Below, piece by piece: positions 22,285-34,600 of a DNA stretch of 64,000 nt. Location of the stretch: positions 4,758,617 through 4,822,616 of the forward strand of contig OZ025217.1 of the NCBI GenBank assembly GCA_964019055.1, read 5' to 3'. Source of the DNA: Anthopleura xanthogrammica (lineage: Eukaryota > Cnidaria > Anthozoa > Actiniaria > Actiniidae). The notes below the pieces were generated by a model that was given only the letters and a program-made list of their open reading frames with translations, was not told the DNA's origin and made no database searches. The position numbers were made by a program, and so were the translations under genes. Numbering within the stretch: the stretch's first letter is position 1; each line of letters opens with the position of its first letter.

Positions 22285-24016
22285 ATGGAGTCACAAAAGA
22301 AAGCCCCAGAGACACGGCTCTTTCGCAGTAACGTTCTGAATCCAAAAGACGAGATAGAAGAGGTAAGAGAAGCCTTTTAATGCCTGATACTAAACGGTGA
22401 AAGTCAGACGTGTGGGTACGGTTTCAATCAGTATCAAGCTTACTGCTTACTCATCGTAAAAATTCATCAAAAAAACATGACAAATCCAATATAGAGAGAA
22501 AGTAATTGCATTTGAAAGACTTATCTTACAATATTCCTATTTCTTAAGCGAGAAAAATATTTCCTCTTTTACATATGATATTGTGGGTTTTCACTAGCTG
22601 GAATGTTATCATCTCAGCTCAGATGATTGATAATGGTAATTGAACTAAGTGGAGTGCAATTTGGTCTGATATCAAACGCGCGATAACAAAATCACACGAC
22701 CGCGTAGCGGGAGTGTGATTTGTAATCGCAAGTTTGATATCAGACCAAAATTGCACGACACGAAGTTCAATTATCACTTTATTATATCCATTTTGAAATC
22801 ATACTAGATAGACACTAAATTTGTGATAAATACAAAAGTATTTATTCACAAATAGCCGGTATTTTGTTTCTTTTTGTAACAAAAAATTGCAGTCAAACTT
22901 GAAAAAAAGCTACATTTTATGTTCCTTATTTGCTATAATCTGATTGGCTGATTACATACAATCCTGTAATCTGATTGGTTACCTTTTCTAGTGTTGCATT
23001 GTGATTGGCTGACAAAAAGATGCGATTCGGACTCAAAATAGTGCGATTCGTGCTTGAATCAATCTACTGAGAGCCAATCAGATTACAGGATTTGCTAGTG
23101 ATTTCAAAATGGATATAATAAAAGGTGTTATTGATGCCGTCCATTAAATTGTTGTAAATCATTTTCCCCCCAGAAACTAGAGAAGTGTGTGGGTATTGTG
23201 AACAGCACCATATCTGGGTTATCAGACAGAGAAGCGCATGATGCCCTCAATCAAACAGTAAGTGTCCACAAGTCTTATAATGAACGCTTATAATTATAGA
23301 GTAACTTCTGTATGACTTTGCATGTGAAATACTCGTCAGGGATGACATCCTTTTGGATTTGTGCACCCCCTTTTGGAAAATCCTGTCTATACCCCTGGTC
23401 CCAGACATATGCAGATATGCAGTGCCATGGCTGTGATCATAGCAGTACCATGTCCCTCCCCCCTATCTTGTTTTTTCTTTAATTGATATTCGTATTCTGT
23501 AATGGCAGGTTTGTAAGAGTGTTCAGCAACATGAGGATATCTCATTGGGATTGCTGTACATTATTCTAACTGACCCAGCATCTGCATCAAAGGTAATGAG
23601 AAATTGAGATGATGGATTATTCTAGTCAGTATAGGGAATGATTTTTAATTACTACCATTTTCATTCATTTACCATATCTGTCCATCCATCCTTCCATCCT
23701 TTCATCCTTCCTTCCATCCTTCCTTCCATCCTTCAATCCCTCCCATCATCTATCCATCTATCACTTACTTCTTCCCTTTGCTCCATCTCTCCCTTCATAT
23801 AGTATCCATCTACATGTATCCAATCCATGGATCCATCCATGCATCCATACCTCCCTTCTATTCATTTATCCATCCAACATTTTTTAATATCTATTCACCA
23901 AACTCCTTCTCCCACTACTTCTCTCTACTTCTTCTCTTATATTAATCCATTCCTTCATCCATTCATCTGTCCCTTTATCTATTGATACAGGTACATCTAT
24001 CACTCTCCATCCCCTC

Positions 24017-24050
<34 letters not shown>

Positions 24051-27000
24051 TAATCAATCCATCCCTCCTTCTAGCTCTCCATCCCTCCATCACTTTCTCT
24101 CTCTATCCATCCATTCATTCATCAGGTGAGTCAGTCAGTCAGACAGGCAGTCTGTAGACTATATTTCCTTGTATTCATTCTTAATTAATTCAATGTGTTT
24201 ATGTCCATCATTCCAGGCATATCGTGACCTTTCATTCATCACACGGGATGGTCTTGGTATGATAATCAACAAAGTGGTAGGCATTGTAACAGACAAGTTT
24301 GCAAAACTACAAGAAGCTACAAGAACACAGGTAAAAAATTATCTTAGTCAGGCTTTGTTGACTTGGTAAAAGCTAAACTAAAACATGGACATGGTTTCTC
24401 TCTGCAAATTTAATTGTTTTTAATTGTAGGGCTAGGGCTGCTTGGCTAAGGATCAAAGTGTGTTGTGATAGACGACTTGCACTAACACTAAGATTTTTTC
24501 CACATTATTTGATTTTCGCTGGATTAATAAACAGAGTTGCAGAGTCGCGGTGGCACTAACAAGATGTGCATGTTCACTTCGCACTGATTGGCTAGTTCCC
24601 TCTAAGGGATTTAGCTAGAGGGATTTGTAAAAGAAAATGCACTGGATGGCAAGAGCTTGCCAACCAACACCTTTCCCATACAAAACCTTATAGAATATTC
24701 GGTTTTATATTTAATGCCATTTCTCCTATAATGAACATTATAAGCTGAAACTATGCCCTCTTTCTAATGTCAAAGTGCTCTTTTCAACATCTGTTGTTCA
24801 TTTTGACACAGATGCTTGTTTTAAGGGGGTAGGGTCATGTAACCTGTTAGTGCAAGTTGTCTATTGGTCAGTTCCACTGGACACCTGGATGCAGTATAGC
24901 ACAAAACTGGCTGAAAAATGTCAGGATGCCCTATTAGAAGTTATTGCACTTAATACAAAAGGGAATTCCTTAAATCAACATATTCATTAATTAAGTTTTA
25001 AAGAATTTATTTTGAATTTAGTGAGGCAAACATATAGTGATATTTTATTAATGATTATTAGATATTGTGGCTGACAGCAGAGCTGGTCAAGAATTCTGTC
25101 TTGGGAACAGAGAATCTTTGTGCTGCACTGTTACGTCAGATTGTGGGTGGTGATGTATCTCCTCCCAACATATGGCTGGCTGAGTCCATGTTAAACTTAC
25201 TAAGCAACAACAGGTACAGTAGAACAAAGGTTTATACTACAAATATGTTAATGACAGCCACTGTGATGTCATACAGGGCATTTGGTGGGCTAGTCACTGT
25301 GGATAATCACTAGTCCCAAGGTCTTTTTCGCACTAGTCCAAAGCAAACCTTCACTAGTCTGAGACTAGTAGATGTATGTTAGTGTCGAGCCCTGTTTGTG
25401 GTATTCACTTTGTTTCTGATGTGTTTTCCAGACCTTGGTTAGAAAAGAATGGTTTGTTTCTGGCTACAGCGCTCTACTGTTACCTTCGTCTAATACAAGA
25501 TCATGAGGCTCCTCCATTCAAGAACCTCAGGACCATGGAAGTTGAATTTTGTGTCTCACTTCTGAGGGAAAGGGTAGGTTGATTCTTTTGTTGAATTCAT
25601 GTAAATGACCAGTAGCATAGAGCGAGGGAGGCACAGGGGCCCCCAAATTTTTGGTAATTAGGTAATTTTTTTTTTTTAATTTTCTGGGTACCCCCCTCCC
25701 CCCACTTTTTTGGTGAGAGTTTGATAGCCACAATTGTTGCAGCAATTTTGCTCATTTTGTTTGTTTTATTTACGTCTGCAATTATCACGTTACCTTTTTT
25801 TTTGCTTCAGCAATTTTTGATTTTTGGCATGGCCATCAACCGCCCCTGGGGTGCCCCCCAGATAGTAGGTCCTCACTACACCCCTGTAAATGACAATCAG
25901 GGGTGGCATAGCAGTGGTGCACTCATGCACCTCTCACCTCTGGGGTCTTGGGTTTTAATTCCTGGTCTCAGCACTACACGTTAGTGGAGTTTATTGGGTC
26001 TCACCCTTGATGTTTAATTTGTCCTCTTAAAAATCTTTCATGCTAAGCTCCAATTCAATCTTTTAGTTAAACACCTGACTTAGATCAGCCCAGAGGTTGT
26101 TGCAGGGTTTGATCTGTGAGTTAGCCATTCCTTGACCTAGATCAGCCCAGAGGTTGTTTCAGGGTTTGATCTGTGTGTTAGCCATGTCCTGACTTAGATC
26201 AGCCCAGATTTGGTTTCAGGGTTCTGAATGATATTGATCATTTTCCTTTTCTATATTGCATAGTTTGGGGATTGTTTACCTATTGGTAGAGATCTTGTTC
26301 GACTACTCCAAAGTGTAGGAAGGTAAAACTTTAATCAACTTGCTACAGAACCATTACGATTTAAGTAATAATTTATTATAAAACTTCAACTTCAGTTGGC
26401 TTATTTTAATACCATTTCCCATTTGGCCATGTCGGTTGGGCACCAGTCTGTTGTGCAGGAGGTTGGGTTCAAGTCATGGCTGGACCAACACTCAAGATCT
26501 TAAAATACCTTAGTAGAAGTAGCTACCTTTGCTCTAGAAATAGCTGCAAATGGTTAGACCTTCACCATGGCTCGGATAATCACATAAAATGGAGTTCCCA
26601 TCTCACAATTTTAGATCTGTTAAAAATCAATCATAATTATAAAAAATTATTGTTGTGCATGTTCACTTTAGATTTTCATTGTTGTTTTTTTAGAATTCCA
26701 GAGTTCCAAGCCTTGTGGAAAGATATTCTGAACAAACCCCAAACATTGAGTCCTCAGTTCACTGGTCAGTTGCATTCAATCCAGAAATTAATAGAGGTTA
26801 TTTACCAGCCAGGAGGTCTGGAGAGGGAAAAACAGCTTACTGTGTCCTAGGTCTTGAACGCCCTTGGTCCGTTTTCCAGGCCAAGGGCACAGTTCTTCCT
26901 TATCCGGACCGACTTTAGGATGGTAGATAACTCTTATTTACTCTCATATACTCACAGATGATCTTACTCCCCATATGAGTCTCCTGTAGCTCAGTGGCAG

Positions 27001-28599
27001 AGCATCCAACTAGTATACGGAGGGTCATGGGCTTCGATTCCCATCTGGGGCTCAGAATTTTTTCTGAGATCCCTGCTTGTGTGCATCAATTTTTTCTTCA
27101 CCAATACTCTATTCCACATAGCCTTACTCATTATTAACTCTTATTTTTCCCCAATCATTTACTTTTCCACAAGTCTTGTTTTGCAATTTATTTTGTTCTT
27201 TAGCAATCTGTTATCCCATGCGCATGCTAATGATGTCAGAATACTGGACCGCAGTCAAAGATAGAAAATACTGCCTGCTCCAGCACCCATTCAGAATGCC
27301 ATTTTTTAGGATGCCGAACCAGAAAAAATAAAATCAATTACAAATTAAATGCATCACTAATAGTCCTATGCCATTTATTTACAGGTCTGACACAGTTGTT
27401 GCGAATAAGAACATCAAGAAAATTTCTTGCTTGTAGACTTACACCAGACATGGAAAATAAAATTATCTTCTTGACTTCAAAGGTAGGTCACTTAACGTGA
27501 GTTGAGATGAAATAATAATGATGATTATTATAGAATGGGACCAAGGTATGAAGTTGACAAGTCTTAGTCAAGCATCTCTGACCCATTGCATCCAACATCC
27601 TTTCTGCATACAGGTCAAGTTTGGGCAGCAGAAGAGATACCAAGACTGGTTTCACAGGCTGGTGAGTGAATTAGGAACTCTTGAATAAAAACCTACAAAA
27701 CTTTGCAATCTCAATTTAAAAGTTTTTTTTCTCATCGCAGTACTTATCTTCACCTGAGAGTCACACCCTTAAACCAGATCTGATTCGCTACATTGTTGGT
27801 GTTGTGCACCCTTCAAATGAAGTACTAGGCTCTGACGTCATCCCACGATGGGCTATCATTGGTTGGTTATTAACATCATGTCAGGTACTGTGCTGTATAC
27901 AGTAACTGTAAATATAACTAATTTATATGCATCATAGTGTGAAAGGAGATGCCACATATGAATGAATATCCCTGATAAAAAAAATTTCCTCTAAGATACC
28001 AAAAATCCCAAATTTGCTGAACCCCTCCAAAAACCGAACTGCCCAACAAATAAAAAAGACATTTTCAAATATTATTATTATATTCATTTGGATATTTTTT
28101 TAATTGGGGGTTTTATATCATATATCATTGTCAGAAATACTAAATACCAGGTTGAAAAATGCCCTGATACCAATATACCAGAAAACCCTGGCTGGGTCTG
28201 AAGTATAATATGCAAGCCATACGTAATATTATGCTGATTCATTTTATTTGTTTTCTTCAGGCGGCAGTTGCGTCAACCAATGCAAAGCTGGCTCTCTTCT
28301 TTGATTGGATGTTCTTTCAATCAGAGAAAGACAACATCATGAACATAGGTACAACATTAATAATTATTATAAAATAGTTCAGACATAACATGCGCTCTGA
28401 TTGGCTGATAGCCGTGTTTACATGAGGCTATGTAAACACGGCAATTTCAATATTTTATAAAACAAATAGAAAAGGTTATGCCGTGTTTACATAGCCTGAT
28501 ATAAACACTCGGGAAAGTTTGGGAGAAGTCTTGAGCTCTGTGTAAACCTCACCTGCGGCTCGGTTTTACTCAACAGCTCTCGACTTCTCCCAAACTTCC

Positions 28600-28630
<31 letters not shown>

Positions 28631-31600
28631 CAAACGTTTTCTATTTGTTAATTAGAAGATTATTATGTCAGTTGCTACTTGCTTGTGTCCTTGTAAGAGA
28701 ATGAGATTTATAACAGTTATTTTATAAATTCTATCATTTAATAGTCTGATATTGAATGATATATTCAAATTCTGTTTCCAGAGCCAGCTATTTTGTTGAT
28801 GCACTGTTCCATCAGAAGTCATCCATTTATTACCAGTACACTACTGGACTTCCTCTGCCGGGTATGATGTGCCTTTGTTTTCCTAGTATATAATTCCCCT
28901 ATGGCATCCAATGCCGTTATTATCACTTGCCTGTTATTATATAATGCAAACTGCAGCTGTATTTCCCACATCGTCTATTCATTTTGTTACAATTTTTTTT
29001 TAATCAATAATTTGCCAAAGGCAGGTGATAAACAATAGAAGATTAAGTCCCCTACAAGGCGTATAATGTTCCAATAACAACAACAACAACAACAACAACA
29101 ATTATTTTATTACTTAGGTTATAATTATTTACAAAGCAATTTAGTTTTATTATACAAAAAAAAAGAAAGTAAATGTTACTCAAAATAACTTAAAAGCTAA
29201 TCTGGTTGAGTAACAATATTCAGAATAATAAAACCTAATGTCCTGGGTATATTTATAGTTTACAATTATTGATATTAATGATACAAATAAATATGTTGTG
29301 AAAGAAAAAACTATTAGTTCATAATGTCCCTTTTTTATTATTTCAGATGATGTCTAATTATTGCTTATCTTTGGATGGTCTTGTGAGGCAAGGAGTAAGA
29401 AATGGCTTCAGAATCTTACAGAGAAAGAAAGTTGTCATGTATGGAAAACTAATTATCATTGTACTGTACATCTCTCCTTATATAATGAGTACAGTCTTCT
29501 AAAGATTGTAAATCTTGAACCTAAATGATTCATACTTTTAATAATCCTGTAGGTCTCTGACGCCTCTGCTTGATAATCCCAAGTTGGAAAGAGGACTTAG
29601 AATTTTGGTTAAACGGGAATTAGAAGAGTTCTGTGATCCTGGTAAGTATAACTCTTTTCAGTTCTTCTCTTGACTTACAATGTTGTTCACCTCCTTGAAG
29701 ATGTGGCACTCTGACTAAGTCGTTTCCCTTCTTTCCCCTCTCTGGAAAAAGGATGTGAGCTGGTCTGGATCTGTGCCTGTGATGGTGGTGGTGGTGGTGG
29801 TGGTGATGATTATGTTGATTATGGTGGTGGTGATGCTTCGGTGATGAAAATAGTGATGGTGATGATGATGATAGTGATGATAATGATGATGATAACGATG
29901 ATGACAGTGATGATACTTCCTGTAGGATGCGGTCATTGTGTTATAGTTCTGATAGTTGGATCATTGAGGTCCTCCATACATAAAATAGACACACTCACAG
30001 GGGTTTCAATAGAAGGCGGTGACGGCGGTCAATCACCGGGTACTTAACTTTATACCGCCGGCTATTTTACGAATCAGTCTCAATAAATAAGAAGTAAAAT
30101 TATTGGAAACAGATGCCTACATTTGAATCCCATCCGTCTACTTCAAATATTATTGAAACCCCTGCACTCACATGAATTATAAGCAATTCAAAGAACTAAA
30201 AGGAAAAAAGAGAAAGTTAGACTGATGTTAAAAATTCCATAAACACACACCGATCCTAATATAATCAAAATGATATGCAAAAATTCATATTTTGATGCTT
30301 GATGTGCAGGTGTAAAGATTGAGGAAGCCTCATCCGATGTCAGTCTCCAGTCTTCTAGCATCATGGGACTAGTAGGAGACATGGGTCCCATGGACGGCTC
30401 CAAAGATATCGAAACAGAAGACAGTGGTGTTGATGATGAGCTGGAGATCCCAGATGAAGAAGCCCTTTTCTCTGACCCTGAAGATGACGAAGAAATTGAA
30501 GGCATTAAAAGTGAACCAATAGAAAAAGACTATCAGTTTAAACCAATAGTGAAGGAGGAAGATGTCAGACAAGCAGTGGGGACAGCAGCAAGTGCAGGGG
30601 AGGAGAGGGAGAGTAATGAGGATATAACAGAGCTGGAAGAACTGGAAAATATTGGGGAAGAATTAAAGAACTTGCTGATACAGTTCTCCAGAGAAAGGTA
30701 AGCACTTTACTGACTGACCATATTTTATCCCTCAGCCAATCAGAATGCAGGAAAGTCATTATATATTCCTTGATATTCCACTATTTCTTGCCATCAGGGA
30801 TTTCGGTCTAGATGTATTTCATTGGTGTGGAATACATTGGTTTCTTATTCTCAACTTTGAGGGCACATCCCACAAATACAAACTTGTTATCCTTCACTGC
30901 ACTTGAAAACTATTGTGTTTTTGCAAAGTGCCCCTCAAATTTAAATGCAAATGAGCCAAAAGTGATTTATGGGTCGTAAGAAAGCAGCAAAGTTGAAGCC
31001 TCATGTGTATACTAGAAATTGCAAGTGCCTCATGGGATATCCCAGGGTACGCCACTCAAGACCATTGTATATGAGCTAGTAAGATGGCACACAATAGTTT
31101 TTTCACCTTCATTTCCTATCCCTACGTTATTTGCTCAGTATTTCTTTCGTTTGTTTCTTTTCTCCCATTTTCTTTACTCCATTTTAATCTCATTTCATCT
31201 CCCATCATATTTCAGTGACCCCACAGAGAGGTGCAAATGCATGGAAAACATCTTAACTGGTGTCATTGACCTTGTAAGTTCCCTTCACTGCAGAATTCTT
31301 TTCTCCTTTGGTTCTTATCATCATTTGCCATTTTTGATCATTTTTACTTTCATTACCCCCATCTGATTTCACAAAGATGACGACCGCGTTGTTGCTAATC
31401 ATCTATTTCAAAAACTGTTGGTGGTTTTTTTTGCATGCTGCATGTTTTCCCTGGAGGCTATCACTGTTACCAGTGCTATTTTTAGCAGTGAAGAGGTTAC
31501 TCTGCCTTGAATAAAGTCATTCAAAGTGAAGCGTTGGAATTTAGATATTGGGCTACCTGTGGTTTATACACATTAATGCATTTTTTTTCCTTGATAGGAT

Positions 31601-34600
31601 GATTCTGAAGAAGTAGACGACATTTTGAAGCCCCTCGCAGTTTGTTTGAATTTTTGTTTGGTTGATGATCTATTGACCTCGTGCTTTACTAAAGAAAGGT
31701 AACTAGAAATTTTAGGACATGGGTTACCTGTGTCGAATTGTAATTGGGTTGACCGCTGGATAAGAAATATTGAAGTTTAATGGGCACGTGTGTCTGCACA
31801 GTAAATTATAGCTGTTTCAAAAAAGATTGGTGAAGGTTTTGCTGCATGTCACATGTTGCATGTCGCATGCCAAGCTTAAAATGTATTATATTCATATGCA
31901 ATTAATGCCAGCACAAAAGAAAATATGCGGAAAAAATGTGCAGACAAATTTTGGGAAAATCCCATATTATTGTGACCTTTCGCTGATTGAATTTACATCA
32001 CCCATACTGCATTTCGGTCTTGGTATGCAACATGCTTCAAAACGTTCACCAACCCTTTTTGAGGGTATATGATCGTATATCAGTACCATGGGTAGTTGTT
32101 TACGTTCATCGGGATGATTGGATATTCAGAATCCTAGCGCCTGCAAGCTGGTGTGTTCACCAGTGGCTCAATAACCAGATTCTTGACCCATGCATTCCAG
32201 CGTGATTATTTTGTTTTCTTTATATTTTTCCGTTTATTTTATCCCCTCATTTACATTATCAATCACTTACGTCATGTTCTGTTTTGACAGAAATGTAGAA
32301 GAATCCTTAGAAAGTCCTGTCTATGAGCTATTCAGGTTGAGTACATATGGTTTACTCATTCTTTCTATCTGTCTGTCTGGCTGTCTGTCTGGCTGTCTGT
32401 CTGTACCGTTCTTTCGTTTATTCGTTTACTCACATACAATCCTTTTAACTAACATTTTATGATATTCATTGCAGGAACATTTGTACATTACCCACACATG
32501 ACGTCAGTAGAGAGCGCTTCCTGTCTCTTCTGGGTGCTTTACATGACGTCAACAACAAGTTCGGCTATCGCTTCTTGTTCTATCTCAAAGCCAGGTAAGA
32601 CAAAGACTAAAGGCGCAGACACATGTGATTTTTCATGCGACTTTTCATACCACGTCTCAAAAATTGGAGATCGTACCGTAACGTATGTTTTTTCCACGTT
32701 TCAGTGAGTCAGATGAAGAAAGGCTGACGATGTATGAAGATTTTGCAACCACTTCTCGAGGAGAGAAAAGCTTACAAGCCTGTCTGATAGAAGATCTAAA
32801 GGTTAGGGATATTTTGTATAGACCCCTTGAAGCACGGTGGAATGCAGCTCAATTTGGAGGACAAAACAATAGGTGCCAATTCTCAGGAGATTGAAATTCT
32901 TTTGTTTTGTCCTCCATATTTAGCTGCTTTGACGTCACGTGAAAAGGATCTATTAAGAACCTTTACTTAACAGAAACTTCTAGCATTTTAAACAACTAAC
33001 AAACAATATGCAGGAGCGCGCGTGGACTGCTGCCCTCACCTCACTCTATTCTAGCCTGCATGCACCCTCAGTGTACGTCACTCTGGTTGTGTCGACTTAT
33101 ATGACATCCAGCCCCGAGTCAATAATGATAATCAGTGAATTACATTGGATGTAATGATAAATACTAATACTGTGGTCTTATAGTTATGATATTTCTCATC
33201 CTGATATTTTCTGTTGATAGGTGTGCCAAGATTACGACCCCAGAGCATTTCGTTACCTCATACCGTCCATATATAGAAAGGTTAGTCCCCGGGCCCCACT
33301 CTACCTCATCTACCCATCACCTCTCATCCTGTGTCTCTAGTATTGGTATAATAATCCTTTTCCTTCTTTCTTATCAGTTTACTGGGCATTACCTTACCTC
33401 ATACCGTCCATATATATAAAAGTTATCCCCCCCACCCCACCCTATACCTACCCCGTACTACACTGCATATTTCTGCTCGTTTCTTATCAGTTTACTTGGT
33501 TTTCCGTTAACTCATACCGTCCATATATATAAGGTTTATCCCCCCACTCCACTCCACCTACCCTAGTATTGGTATTACAATATTTCTGCTCATTTCTTAT
33601 CAGTTTACTTGGTATTCCGTTACCTCATACCGTCCATCATATATATAAAGTTTATCCACCCCCCCCCCCCCCCATCCCACTCCACCTACCCTAGTATTGG
33701 TATTACAATATTTCTGCTCGTTTCTTATCAGTTTGCTGAGCACGTGGTTGGTGATAGTGAGGTGTTACACATGTTGGTGACCAATATGGAGCCAATACAG
33801 GTTAGAATGAACTGTTGCTTAAATATATTGTGTGTAGTCGTTTACTTAAATCGGCGTTGGTGGAAAACTAGCTAAGGGTCTGTCCGTTATTTACCAGAGG
33901 TGGGTGCTTGAGAAAAGTATCGATCTGAAATTTTTGCCACTCATTTTAGGGGGGGGGGGGTCGAATTCTTTTCAAAATCAGAGAAGTTCTAAAATTTTAA
34001 GCTTGTAATTGGAAAGAAATTTCACAGCCCCGACCTCATAAATAATGAGCTGTATAAATGGTCCCTAGGTATGAAATAATTAAATTGACTACTTCAACGA
34101 TACAGTGGCCATCTTGATGGGGGCAAATATACAAGGCATTGTTACAGTAATTAACATTAACGAGACAATTTGACAAGAGATGAATTAAGAAGATTTACAT
34201 GAAAGAAAGACAAATAAACGAATCTCTCTATGTTATCCGTCATCTTTGTTGTGTTTTGCCCCCTGGACGCCCAACAATGCCTTGCGATTCAAGTTTCCGA
34301 TTGTGATTCTGCCATATCGACGAAGTAGTACATTGCTGTTTTATCTCTGGGAAATAAAGTTATTGATAATTTTTCTTACTTCAACAGCTGAACACATTCA
34401 TCTGTGAGATAACGTTAGGAGAATTAATCATTTTTGGGGAACAAAAACAACTAGACACACTTATTGGTAATTGAGTATATCACTAATGTTAATGAGGTGT
34501 TGTATGGTCACATGCTGGCAGACATGTTGGCTGGCAGAACACTGAATAGAATCCCTTTACTCATGGTAATAGACCCTATTTACCTTCGGCGCAATGTTTG

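Noticed and set aside
26990..27060. Functional tRNA gene (Thr-like anticodon region)
   Set aside because: The anticodon stem does not pair and the T-loop has an extra base; better explained as a pseudo-tRNA or SINE head.
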